Assembly: GCA_036262515.1 (NCBI GenBank)
Contig: DATAIT010000075.1
Span: forward strand, 1-57,458
DNA: 57,458 nt
Reading direction: 5' to 3'
From: Acidimicrobiales bacterium
GTDB taxonomy: Bacteria > Actinomycetota > Acidimicrobiia > Acidimicrobiales > GCA-2861595
In this document: piece after piece, positions 8,474 to 16,345 of the stretch
Position numbering within the stretch: position 1 is the first letter of the stretch
Layout of the letters: the number at the start of each line of letters is the position of its first letter
Translations under genes and position numbers: made by a program
Notes under the pieces: generated by a model
What the model was told of the DNA's origin: nothing
What the model saw: the letters and a program-made list of their open reading frames with translations, nothing else
The model's database searches: none

Positions 8474-9621
8474 TCACGCCCGCCGGGGCGCCGTCGAGAA
8501 CACCTCGTCCAGAAGATCGCCCGCCCGGCGATGCTGGGTGCTGACGATGTGTGTGTAGGTGTTGAGGTTGACGCCGATGTCGGCGTGCCCGAGCCGCTCC
8601 TGCATGACCTTGTCGTCGCCGACGACTACGCGCCCGACCGACTGCGCAGTGTGGCGCAGGCCCTTGGGCGTGATACGCGGCACGCCCGCCGTGTCGATGA
8701 GCGAGTCCATGAGCCGGGCGAAGTTGTTGGGGTCGAGCCAGCCGCCGAGGGCGGTGGTGAACACCAAGGTCGGCGTGCTGCCACGCCGGCCCGACGAACG
8801 CCTGCTCCTCCTCCTGTCGTCGCCGGTGGGTCGACAGCACGCCCGCAGTCGACGCCCCGAACGTCACCAGCCGGTCGCTCGACTGGGTCTTCAGCTGCTT
8901 GAGCACCGGCCGGCCCCGCTCCACGGCGAGCTGGCGGACCACGGCCAGGGTCCGGTTGTCCACGTCCACGTCGTCCCAGCGCAGGGCCAGGACCTCGCCC
9001 CGACGCCTCCCGGTCACCAGGCACAGATGGAAGGCGGCGTACACGCGATGCTCCGACACGGCCTCGAGGAACGCCCGGGCCTCGTCGAGGGTCCAGGCCA
9101 GCTTCTGGCGGGCGCGCTGGGGGGGGCGGCTGGGTCAATGCCACCGGGTTGCGAGGCAGGCGGCCTCGCTGGACGGCCTCCTCGAGGGCCATCGACAGGA
9201 TCTTGCGGACCAGGCGGGCCGAGGTCGGACCCAGGCGGGGCTTGCCCGACGGACCACCGGCGGTGAGCGACCCCACCCACGTCGAGCAGGTCGGCCGTGA
9301 GGTCACGCAGCCGCGCGGCGCCGACGAGGGGCGTGATATGGCGGCGCACCGACCAGGCGTACTGGTCGTAGGTGCTGACGGCCACCCGGCCGTCCTTGGA
9401 GGCCAGCCACACCTCGACGAACTCGCCCAGGGTCTCCCTTTCGGTACCGGCCCGACCTTCACCCAGTGCCTTCAGGTGGGCCAGCGCGCGCGCTTGGTGG
9501 CGAAGGTGCCCAGCTGGCGGACCCGCCGTCGGGCGTTGGCGGGGTCGTAGCCACCCTGGCGCACGACCCACTCTCCCCGGTGGCGGTGGACCTCCGGCTC
9601 CCCCACGCGGACCCAGTCCAT
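8474..9621 (-). pseudogene. phage-type tyrosine integrase pseudogene next to tRNA-Pro
   Basis: All parts of a roughly 380-residue tyrosine integrase are present but spread over several minus-strand frames. The start at 9621 (MDWVRVGEPEVHRHRGEW) opens an AP2-like arm-binding region. Another frame has the SAM-like core domain (LGEFVEVWLASKDGRVAVS, TYDQYAWSVRRHITPLVG). A further frame carries the catalytic-domain arginine region (LVTGRRRGEVLALRWDDV), and the last carries the box II and tyrosine region (ITPKGLRHTAQS, ERLGHADIGVNLNTYTHIV). At least three frameshifts are needed. It lies 125 nt from the 3' end of tRNA-Pro, the classic site for an integrase that uses a tRNA attachment site. Confidence 0.85.
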
Positions 9622-9703
9622 GGGCCCGGATCGTACCGTCCTCGCGCCTGATGTCCTGGCGCCAGATTTAACATACATTCCGCATACATGGCCAGGAAGC
9701 AGA

Positions 9704-9731
9704 AGAGCCGGAGTCTTTCGACACCGGCTCT
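9704..9731 (-). terminator. hairpin downstream of tRNA-Pro
   Basis: AGAGCCGG, a mismatch, GTC, loop TTTC, GAC, a mismatch, CCGGCTCT: an 11-bp interrupted hairpin starting 15 nt after the encoded CCA. The minus strand continues TCTGCTTCC, so it is a plausible weak intrinsic terminator for the tRNA transcript. Confidence 0.55.
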
Positions 9732-9745
9732 GACCTGCACCTTTG

Positions 9746-9823
9746 TGGTCGGGCTGGGGAGATTTGAACTCCCGACCTCTTGACCCCCAGTCAAGCGCGC
9801 TAACCAAGCTGCGCTACAGCCCG
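9746..9823 (-). tRNA. tRNA-Pro (anticodon GGG)
   Basis: On the minus strand the acceptor stem CGGGCTG (9817-9823) pairs with CAGCCCG (9750-9756). The D-loop is GCGCAGCTTGGTTAGCGC, and the anticodon arm CTTGACTGGGGGTCAAG reads GGG. The T-loop is GGGAGTTCAAATCTCCC. The discriminator is A and CCA is encoded (9746-9748). The broken integrase lies just beyond the 3' end, so this gene is the likely attachment site of the decayed element. Confidence 0.93.
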
Positions 9824-9909
9824 TGCACGCGACACTAGCGCCTCGGGCCCTACGCTCCTCGGCACTGGGTCGGCTCACGGCTCCGTGCACCCACAGGACC
9901 GCCGACCCG

Positions 9910-12456
9910 TCAGATCGCGATGCCCACGATCGGCGCGTTGAGGCGAATGGCACCGGCGGAGCCGGCGAAGGTGGCGCCGCCGAAGGCGAACACCCCTCCG
10001 TCCGCCGCCCCCAGGCGGTACCCGCGACTGATCGAAGTTCCGGCCACGCCCACGACCGGCTTGTTCAGGCCGACGGCGCCGGCGGAGCCGGCGAACCGGG
10101 CGTCGCCGAAGGCGAACACGCCGCCGTCGGCGGCGGCCAGCACGTACCCCCGCCCCGTCGACGTTGCGGCGAGCCCGACCACCGGTGCATTGAGGCGAAG
10201 GGCGCCGGTGGAGCCGGCGAAGAAGGCGCCGCCGAAGGTGAACACGCCGCCGTCGGCCGCCACCAGCCAGTACCCCCGTCCGGTGGGATTGGCGACCAGC
10301 CCCACCACGGGCGCGCGCATGCGCAGCCTGGCCGCCGAACCGCCATACACGGCGTCGCCGAAAGCGAACACCCCCCCGTCGGCGGCGACCAGCCAGTATC
10401 CCCGTCCGGTGGCGGTGGCGGCCACGCCCACCACCGGAGCCTGCAGCCGCAGCCCCGCCGCGGAGCCGGCGTACACCGCGTCGCCGAAGGCGAACACGCC
10501 GCCGTCGGCCGCGACCATCCAGTACCCCCGTCCGGTGGGAGTGGTGGCCAGCCCCACGATGGGGGCTCGCAGTCGCAGTCCGGCGGCGGAGCCCGCGTAC
10601 ACGGCGTCGCCGAAGGCGAACACCCCGCCGTCGGAGGACACCAAGCGGTAGCCCGTCGGGAGCGGGGGCGATAATGCGTTGGCCGGGGGCGGGGCGTCGT
10701 CGTCGAGGATGGTCGCCGAACCGCGCGTGACCTCGGACAGATGGGCGTTGACCGGGTTCGACAGGTCAAGGTGGAACCGCTCGGAGCGCTCGATGGCGTC
10801 GTCGGGGGTGACTGCGACCCGCACCTCCTTCGCCGTCTCACCCGGCGCGAACGTGAGGGTCCCCGCCGTTGCCGTGTAGTCGGCGGGGGCGGCGGCCGAG
10901 CCGTCGGCGGTGGCGTACGCCACGGTGACGGGCACGGCGGCGGCCGGCGAGAGCGAGACCGTGAACGTTGCATCGACCGATGACTCGTCCGACTCGGTGA
11001 CACTCACGTCGGCGACGGAGAGCTCGGACTGGTCGCCGATGTAGCGGACCAGTACGAAGTCGGACCGGGGCGGGTCGAGGGTGGAGGCGCCTGCGACGAC
11101 GATGCGGCCGTCCGGCTGGAGGGCGACGTCCGCCGCCCCGTCGGAGAACGAACCGACCCGGGTGGTGATGGTGCCTCCCGGTGCGAAGGCGGTGTCGGGC
11201 TCGCCGTTCGGAAGGTAGCTCGCCATGGCGAAGTCGGTCAGGTCGAACTGGTCGGTAGTCGTGCCCACGGCCACGATTCGCTCATCGGGCCTGATGGCCA
11301 CGCCGGTGGCGACGTCGCCGAATTTGTCGAAGTTGGTCGTCACTGTGCCGTCGCCGCCGAAGGTGGAGTCGAGCGAGCCGTCGAGGTTGTACCGGGCCAG
11401 CGCGAAGCTGGAGTCCTGCGCGCTGGCGGTGCTCCTCCCGGCAGCCACGATGCGTCCGTCACCCTGCGACGCCAGCGCCGAGATCACATCCGACGTGGAT
11501 GTCCCGACATCCGTCGTGACCACGCCGTCGCCGCCTCCGAAGGTGACGTCCCGGGCGCCCGCCTCGTCGAGCCGCATCATGGCGAAGTCGTAATCCGATC
11601 CGTTCCAGGTGAAGCCGCCGAGCACGGTCCTCATCGCACCCGACTGGTCCGGCTGCGCGACGGCGTCCAGCACGATGTCGTCGGCTCCGGCGATGTCGAC
11701 CGTCACCACGCCCGTGCCTCCGAACGACGTGTCGAGGGTTCCGTCGGCCTGATAGCGCACCGCCGCGAAGTCGCCGCTGGCCGTCCTGGCCGAACCGCCG
11801 GCGACGATCCGGCCGTCCGGGACGAGCGCCACCGCGCTGGCGCCGTTCGCGCCCGTGCCCACGGCTGTCGTCACCGTTCCGCCGCCGTTGAAGGCGGTGT
11901 CCAGCGTGCCGTCGGCGTTGTACCGCGCCAGGGCGAAGCCGGTCGAGCCATCCGCGCTGCCGGCAGCCACGATCTTGCCGTCGCCCTGGACCACCACGTC
12001 GAGCGCGACGTCCACACCCGGCCCGCCGAAGCCGGTGAGCACGACCCCGTCCCCGCCGAACGTCTCGTCCAACGAACCGTCGGGTTCGTAGCGGGCCAGC
12101 ATGAAGCCCACGTCCGGGCCGGCCAGCGCTCCGCCGGCCGCCACGATGCGCCCATCAGGCTGCAGGGCAACGGCGTTGGCGGGGTTGTTGATCTGCTCCG
12201 GCGTCGGTCCGGGAACCGGGGTGCGCACGATCCCCTCGCCGCCGAACGACGGGTCGAGGTCGCTCGGCGCCGCTTCTCCAGTAGCCGCCCCCGCCAGGTG
12301 CAGGCTCGCGACGACGAGCAAGAACACCCCGCCGAGCTTTCGCGACCTCGCGTGCGCTACCCGGCGCCGCTGCCCCGGCGCCGGCCGTCGTGGCGGGAGC
12401 CTACGCAGAACCGGCCGCGCCAGCCTTGGCCCGCCGCCGACCGGCAACGGCGACAC
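9910..12456 (-). CDS. exported delta-60 / Calx-beta / DGGVFAFG-repeat protein
   Basis: This 848-residue surface protein has a long arginine-rich n-region, a hydrophobic core at about 42-58 and an AGAATGEAAPSDL end resembling a cleavage site. About eight delta-60 (beta-propeller-like) repeats fill about 65-480, each with the pattern VALQPDGRIVAAG ... FALARYxxDGxLDxxFGGDG. A Calx-beta domain follows at about 485-590 (VTESDESSVDATFTVSLSP). Six copies of a roughly 40-residue unit (RGYWLVAADGGVFAFGDA ... PVVGxAxTPTG) fill the rest. Such repeats are frequent on secreted Acidimicrobiia proteins. The GTG at 12456 overlaps the upstream gene by 56 nt; no later start in frame keeps the signal sequence. 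Confidence 0.8.
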   Translation of the reverse strand: MSPLPVGGGPRLARPVLRRLPPRRPAPGQRRRVAHARSRKLGGVFLLVVASLHLAGAATGEAAPSDLDPSFGGEGIVRTPVPGPTPEQINNPANAVALQPDGRIVAAGGALAGPDVGFMLARYEPDGSLDETFGGDGVVLTGFGGPGVDVALDVVVQGDGKIVAAGSADGSTGFALARYNADGTLDTAFNGGGTVTTAVGTGANGASAVALVPDGRIVAGGSARTASGDFAAVRYQADGTLDTSFGGTGVVTVDIAGADDIVLDAVAQPDQSGAMRTVLGGFTWNGSDYDFAMMRLDEAGARDVTFGGGDGVVTTDVGTSTSDVISALASQGDGRIVAAGRSTASAQDSSFALARYNLDGSLDSTFGGDGTVTTNFDKFGDVATGVAIRPDERIVAVGTTTDQFDLTDFAMASYLPNGEPDTAFAPGGTITTRVGSFSDGAADVALQPDGRIVVAGASTLDPPRSDFVLVRYIGDQSELSVADVSVTESDESSVDATFTVSLSPAAAVPVTVAYATADGSAAAPADYTATAGTLTFAPGETAKEVRVAVTPDDAIERSERFHLDLSNPVNAHLSEVTRGSATILDDDAPPPANALSPPLPTGYRLVSSDGGVFAFGDAVYAGSAAGLRLRAPIVGLATTPTGRGYWMVAADGGVFAFGDAVYAGSAAGLRLQAPVVGVAATATGRGYWLVAADGGVFAFGDAVYGGSAARLRMRAPVVGLVANPTGRGYWLVAADGGVFTFGGAFFAGSTGALRLNAPVVGLAATSTGRGYVLAAADGGVFAFGDARFAGSAGAVGLNKPVVGVAGTSISRGYRLGAADGGVFAFGGATFAGSAGAIRLNAPIVGIAI
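9920..10645 (-). repeat. six tandem ~120-bp coding repeats (DGGVFAFG units)
   Basis: Six degenerate 40-codon units, each encoding a copy of RGYxLxAADGGVFAFGxAxF and AGSAGxxRLxAPVVG, lie end to end at the 3' end of the delta-60 gene. DNA identity between neighbours is high enough to be visible by eye (repeated GCCGCCGTCGG blocks). This is a likely site of repeat-number change. Confidence 0.8.
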
Positions 12457-13324
12457 CGGACAGCGACAGCAGGACCAGACCGCTCACCAACGAGAGGATC
12501 AGCCCGCGCCGCACGGCTGCGTCCTCGGGGGCGGCCGCTCGGGCTCCGGCGACCAGACCAGGCCCGCGCTGGCTCGCGGTGCCGGCGGTGAGGCCGGACC
12601 AGAGGTCTCCCGAGGCAGTGCGAGCCGACACCGACGGCGTCGCGCCTTCCGGCGATGCCTGCTGCTCGGCGGCACCGGAGGCAGCTTCTGGTGCCGACGC
12701 AGCGGGAGCGGAGACGGCGGCGCCCCCGACCGAGGCAACGCGCGAGCTGGTCTTGCCCCCCGGTGTCGGCGACGCCGTGGACGTCCCGCTCGCGTGCGCT
12801 CCGTCCTCAGCGGGAGAAACGAGGTCGACCGGACCTACGTCGCCGATCTCGTCCGACGACAGGGAACTGCCGCCGGTGGCGCCGCCATCATCGAACGGCG
12901 GCTCGTCCCCGTCGATGCCTCGCGCGCCCGGCGGTCGCGTCACCGTGAACGACACCACGCCAGATCCCGCCCGCTCGGTCGATTGTTCGTTGTACCCGAC
13001 GGCGGAGAAGAGGTACGCCCCGGCTCTGGCGTCGTCAGGAACTCGCACTGCCAGGTCCTTGAAAGTTGGGCCCATCTTCGTTGCCAGCGGGGTGCCGGTC
13101 GTCGCCGGCTCGCCGCTCCCCAGCCGCTCCAGGTAGATCTCGACCAGCCCATTTTCCACGAAACTGCTACCCGAGAGGTTCACGACGGTGCCGGGAGGCC
13201 CCGACGCGCGGTCCACCTCCAGCGTTGCGTGTGCCGTGCACGCCCATGCGCTGGAGAAGGCTCCCACCACCGCAGCGACGGCAACGGTCCCTACGACACC
13301 CCATCGCCCACGACCGATCCTCAT
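12401..13324 (-). CDS. membrane-anchored exported protein with Ig/IPT-like domain
   Basis: This 307-residue protein starts at the ATG at 13324, which follows GAGGTG at good spacing; an upstream GTG at 13354 is less likely. A signal peptide (MRIGRGRWGVVGTVAVAAVVG ending near SSAWA, shown in part) is followed by a beta-rich domain. That domain carries LEVDRASGPPGTVVNLSGS and a VRVPDDARAGAYLFSAVGY segment, as in IPT/TIG-like domains. A long Ser/Ala/Gly/Pro-rich spacer leads to a C-terminal membrane helix (LILSLVSGLVLLSLSGVAVA) and an RRRAK stop-transfer tail, so it is a type I anchored surface protein. It sits between the FG-GAP and delta-60 genes and overlaps the latter. Confidence 0.7.
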   Translation of the reverse strand: MRIGRGRWGVVGTVAVAAVVGAFSSAWACTAHATLEVDRASGPPGTVVNLSGSSFVENGLVEIYLERLGSGEPATTGTPLATKMGPTFKDLAVRVPDDARAGAYLFSAVGYNEQSTERAGSGVVSFTVTRPPGARGIDGDEPPFDDGGATGGSSLSSDEIGDVGPVDLVSPAEDGAHASGTSTASPTPGGKTSSRVASVGGAAVSAPAASAPEAASGAAEQQASPEGATPSVSARTASGDLWSGLTAGTASQRGPGLVAGARAAAPEDAAVRRGLILSLVSGLVLLSLSGVAVAGRRRAKAGAAGSA

Positions 13325-13425
13325 CGCCGGCACCTCGCTTTCGCTGGCACGCACCCTCCCCTGTTGTAGCCGACCGGGAGGCCGGGCTCAAGAGCCGTCG
13401 GCCTCCCGGTCTGCTCGTGCTGCAC

Positions 13426-15039
13426 CTATTGCGACAGGAACACCCACTCCACGCCCTGGTCCTGGTTCGTCCCGACGTCCTGGAACGGCGTTCCGGCCAC
13501 GTAGTCCGGATTCCCGTCGCCGTTCAGGTCGCCTGGGGCGGCGATGCTCCAGCCGAGGTTCGAGCCGAGACCCAGCGTGGGCGGGCCGCCCGGCTGCCGG
13601 TCGGCCACGCCGAGCTCGAGGATCTTGAACACCGCACCGTTGGAGCCCTTGAACACGTACGTGCCGCCGCTCTGGTCGGGCGGGCCGGCCAAGTGGTGGG
13701 GCGACGAGCCGACGTACAGGTCCGGCTTGCCGTTGAGGTTGTAGTCCGTCTTGGCCATCGACCATCCGAACTGGCCGCCGACGGTCGGCGTGGGATCGAG
13801 CAGCTCGTAGAGCACCGCCCCGGTCTTGCCGTTGAAGACCCAGGCCCGCCCGCCGTCGGCCTGCCCGGCGGGTCCGTTCTGGGTGAAGCCGTTGCCGTAG
13901 AGGTCGGCGAATCCGTCGCCGTTCACGTCACCGGGCGACAACGGGGCGGCGTCCTGGAAGCCGAAGTTGACGTTGACCTGCGGGACCGGGTCGTCGATGG
14001 AGAGCAGGAGAGCGCCGGTGGCGCCGCTGAAGACGTACATCCTCCCCTGCGTCTCGTTGCAGCCGTTCGGCTCGGGATCGCCGCACGGCGTTCCACTCCC
14101 GGTGTAGTAGTTGTAGCTGCCGGCGGCGACCATCTGGTCGACGATGCCGTCACCGTCGGTGTCGCCGGGGCCCTGCACGGACAGCCCGAACGAGCCGCAG
14201 CTCGACGAACACGTGGCCGGGATCCGGTCGGCGGCGGGCATGTCCAGCGTGCGGACGAGTGCGCCGGTCTTGACGTTGAAGATGAAGGCCTGGCCCTGGT
14301 CCTTCCGGCACCCGGCGGGTACCGGGGAGGTGTTGCCGCAACCTGGCGGGCTGTCGTTGCCCGAGGCGCCGATGATCACCCACTTGCCCTTCTTGGCCTG
14401 GCCGATCCGGGACCCGAAGCGAGCGCTGTTGTTGCTCGCACCCTGGGGATTCGGATTGTCGAAGGCACGGATCATGGCGCCGTTGGCGCCGTTGAACAGC
14501 CACGCCTTGCCCTGGTTCTCGTTGCAGTTGTTCGGCTCCGGGGCCGACGGGAACGTGCACGCACCCGGGACCAGCTCGATGTCCTGGGCGTCCGTGCCGA
14601 TCACGATGTCGGCCTTGCCGTCCGCATTCGAGTCGCCCACGTTCGAGATGAAGAACCCGAACTGCGCCGAGGGCTGCGGCTCCGGATCGTCGATCGTGTA
14701 GAGGATCGTCGGTGTGGAACCCGAGACCAGGCTGGTGCCGCTCACGGCGTATACGCGGCCGGCATTGGTCATGGTGCCCACGTCGAGCGACGGCGCACCC
14801 ACCCAGATGTCAGGCGTCCCGTCTCCGTTGAGGTCACCCGCGGACGCCGTGCGTTCCGCCCACCGTCCCGTCGGCTGCGCATCGGGAGCGTCGACGCCGT
14901 GGTACACGTACGGCGTGGCGGCGGTGGACGCGAACCCCGGCTGGCCGGCGAGAAAGAGGCCTGCCACGAATGCACTGACGATCGCCCGCCGGCGCCTACG
15001 GTCGTTTCGGCGCGCGTGGGCGCCAGAGTGGGCTTCCAA
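13426..15039 (-). CDS. exported FG-GAP repeat (integrin-alpha-like) protein
   Basis: This 537-residue protein starts with TTG at 15039 behind AAAGGGGGAA. Residues 1-38 carry a basic n-region (RRNDRRRRRA) and a hydrophobic core ending near GFAS. At least six FG-GAP repeats follow, each with the Ca2+-binding loop D-x-[ND]-x-D-G: GDLNGDGTPDIWVGAP, DSNADGKADIVIG, DTDGDGIVDQMV, DVNGDGFADLYG, DYNLNGKPDLYVG and DLNGDGNPDYVAG. Each is followed by a YVFxGxxGAxL hairpin. The fold is a seven-bladed propeller exposed outside the cell. It is probably the first gene of the surface locus. The 109 nt upstream are the likely promoter region. Confidence 0.85.
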   Translation of the reverse strand: MEAHSGAHARRNDRRRRRAIVSAFVAGLFLAGQPGFASTAATPYVYHGVDAPDAQPTGRWAERTASAGDLNGDGTPDIWVGAPSLDVGTMTNAGRVYAVSGTSLVSGSTPTILYTIDDPEPQPSAQFGFFISNVGDSNADGKADIVIGTDAQDIELVPGACTFPSAPEPNNCNENQGKAWLFNGANGAMIRAFDNPNPQGASNNSARFGSRIGQAKKGKWVIIGASGNDSPPGCGNTSPVPAGCRKDQGQAFIFNVKTGALVRTLDMPAADRIPATCSSSCGSFGLSVQGPGDTDGDGIVDQMVAAGSYNYYTGSGTPCGDPEPNGCNETQGRMYVFSGATGALLLSIDDPVPQVNVNFGFQDAAPLSPGDVNGDGFADLYGNGFTQNGPAGQADGGRAWVFNGKTGAVLYELLDPTPTVGGQFGWSMAKTDYNLNGKPDLYVGSSPHHLAGPPDQSGGTYVFKGSNGAVFKILELGVADRQPGGPPTLGLGSNLGWSIAAPGDLNGDGNPDYVAGTPFQDVGTNQDQGVEWVFLSQ

Positions 15040-15148
15040 TGCAGTTCCCCCTTTTCACGAACGCTGCGTCGCAACGCCGCGTAGTCCGGCGAAGCATACG
15101 CCCCGAAATACCGCGATTCAATAGGCAAGATCGAAGCATGGCAACCGG

Positions 15149-15385
15149 CTAGAACCGGCCGGCCAGCCACAGCACACCCTGCACGGCCCGGAAGAACAGG
15201 TAGACGACGGTCGCCAGCACCAGAAGCTTGAAGTGCCATGGGACGTTCGGCTCGTCGGCCGGTTCGTCGACGGCGGAGTCGGCCCGCCCTGGAGCAGCGA
15301 CCACGCGGCCGCAGCTCGGGCACTCGCCGCCCGGGCCCGTGCTGGTCGGGGTCAGGAACCGGCTGCACTCCTCGCACCACGGCAC
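15149..15385 (-). CDS. zinc-ribbon membrane protein
   Basis: This is a 78-residue protein. Two CxxC knuckles (MPWCEECSRF and ECPSCGRVV) form an N-terminal zinc ribbon. An acidic linker and one membrane helix (FKLLVLATVVYLFFRAVQGVLWL) follow, ending GRF. It lies 9 nt after the lyase gene and is probably co-transcribed with it. Many actinobacterial operons carry such unnamed ribbon-plus-helix proteins; no function is assigned. Confidence 0.7.
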   Translation of the reverse strand: MPWCEECSRFLTPTSTGPGGECPSCGRVVAAPGRADSAVDEPADEPNVPWHFKLLVLATVVYLFFRAVQGVLWLAGRF

Positions 15386-15394
15386 GCCGGCCGC

Positions 15395-16345
15395 CTACGC
15401 CGGCGTCAACCGGGCGCGCGGCCCGGCCGCCGCCAACCGGCTGGGGACGGGATGGCCTATTAGGTCGGCCACCAGGCGGCTGGCGAGGAGCAGGCGGTCG
15501 AGGTCGATGCCGGTCGAGACGCCGAGGTCGTCGAACAGGTGCACGAGGTCCTCAGTGGCCAGGTTGCCGCCCAACCCGCCGCGCGCGCCGGCCACCGCCG
15601 GCGAGCCGCCCAGTCCGCCGACGGCGGTGTCGAACCGGCGCACGCCCAGCTCGTAGGCGGCATAGGCGTTGAGCAGCGCCGTGCCGCGCGTGTCGTGGAG
15701 GTGCAGCCCGATCTCCGGCCCCGTCAGGGCGACCAGGTCGGCGATGCGGCGGGGCGTGGCCATGCCGGTGGTGTCGGCATAGGTGAGCGACGCCACGCCG
15801 ACCGCCGACAGGCGTTGCCCGAGGGCGTGCACCTGGACCGGGTCGACGTCGCCCTCGTACGGCGAGCCGAAGGCGCACGACACCACGGCGTCCACCGGGA
15901 TGCCTCGTTCCCCGACCACCTCGACCGCAGCGGCCGCCTCCTCGACGGATCGGTCGATGCTCATGCGCACGTTCCGCTCGTTGTACCTCGGCGATGCGGA
16001 CAGCGTGAAGGTGATCTGGTGGCACCACGTCGCCCGCCGCGCCCCCTCGGCGTTGGGCACGAGCACCGCGTAGGACACGCCGTCGTGGCCGCGACCCTCC
16101 AGCGCCGCCATCACGTCTGCCGCGCCGGCCATCGCCGGCACCGCCTTGGGTGACACGAACGCCGCCGCCTCGATCCAGCGCACGCCCGCCGCCACCAACG
16201 CGTCGATGAGCCGGACCCGCTCGTCGGCGGACAGGGGCTCCTCCACCTGCAGGCCGTCGCGAGGGCAGACCTCCCGGATCCGCACGGCGGGAGACGGTGG
16301 GGCCCCGGCTGCGGACGCCGGCTCGCTCCGGGACGACGCGCTCAT
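15395..16345 (-). CDS. hydroxymethylglutaryl-CoA lyase-like protein (Cys-to-Ser in signature)
   Basis: This 316-residue DRE-TIM aldolase overlaps the carboxyltransferase by 4 nt (ATGA). Family residues present are CPRDGLQVE (27-35, the metal-binding Asp and catalytic Arg), the ECF-like ITFTLSAS strand, and the metal-binding HLHDT (215-219). The C-terminal signature is altered. HMG-CoA lyases have GLGGC-P-Y-A then GASGN. Here it reads GLGGSPAVAGARGGLGGN, with Ser248 in place of the catalytic cysteine and about four extra residues before Asn261. It may cleave HMG-CoA in leucine breakdown, given the carboxylase next door, or a related branched hydroxyacyl-CoA. Activity is uncertain. Confidence 0.75.
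   Translation of the reverse strand: MSASSRSEPASAAGAPPSPAVRIREVCPRDGLQVEEPLSADERVRLIDALVAAGVRWIEAAAFVSPKAVPAMAGAADVMAALEGRGHDGVSYAVLVPNAEGARRATWCHQITFTLSASPRYNERNVRMSIDRSVEEAAAAVEVVGERGIPVDAVVSCAFGSPYEGDVDPVQVHALGQRLSAVGVASLTYADTTGMATPRRIADLVALTGPEIGLHLHDTRGTALLNAYAAYELGVRRFDTAVGGLGGSPAVAGARGGLGGNLATEDLVHLFDDLGVSTGIDLDRLLLASRLVADLIGHPVPSRLAAAGPRARLTPA

Noticed and set aside
250..9621. Idea that the frameshifts are all sequencing errors
   Set aside because: Genes from 9,910 onward are all in frame over 47 kb. The left part also has truncations, mosaics and an IS end, which simple read errors would not give.
9746..9823. Second copy of the tRNA-Pro 3' end as the other attachment site within the window
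   Set aside because: I looked for GTGGTCGGGCTGGGGAGATT and close variants to the left and found none, so the far end must be outside the window or lost.
9920..10645. CRISPR-like array
   Set aside because: The regular spacing is due to coding repeats in frame with the delta-60 protein; there are no short identical repeats with unique spacers and no cas genes.
13066..15084. Long plus-strand open frame opposite the FG-GAP gene
   Set aside because: It has no domain and antisense composition; the minus-strand FG-GAP reading with signal peptide and calcium loops is clearly the real gene.
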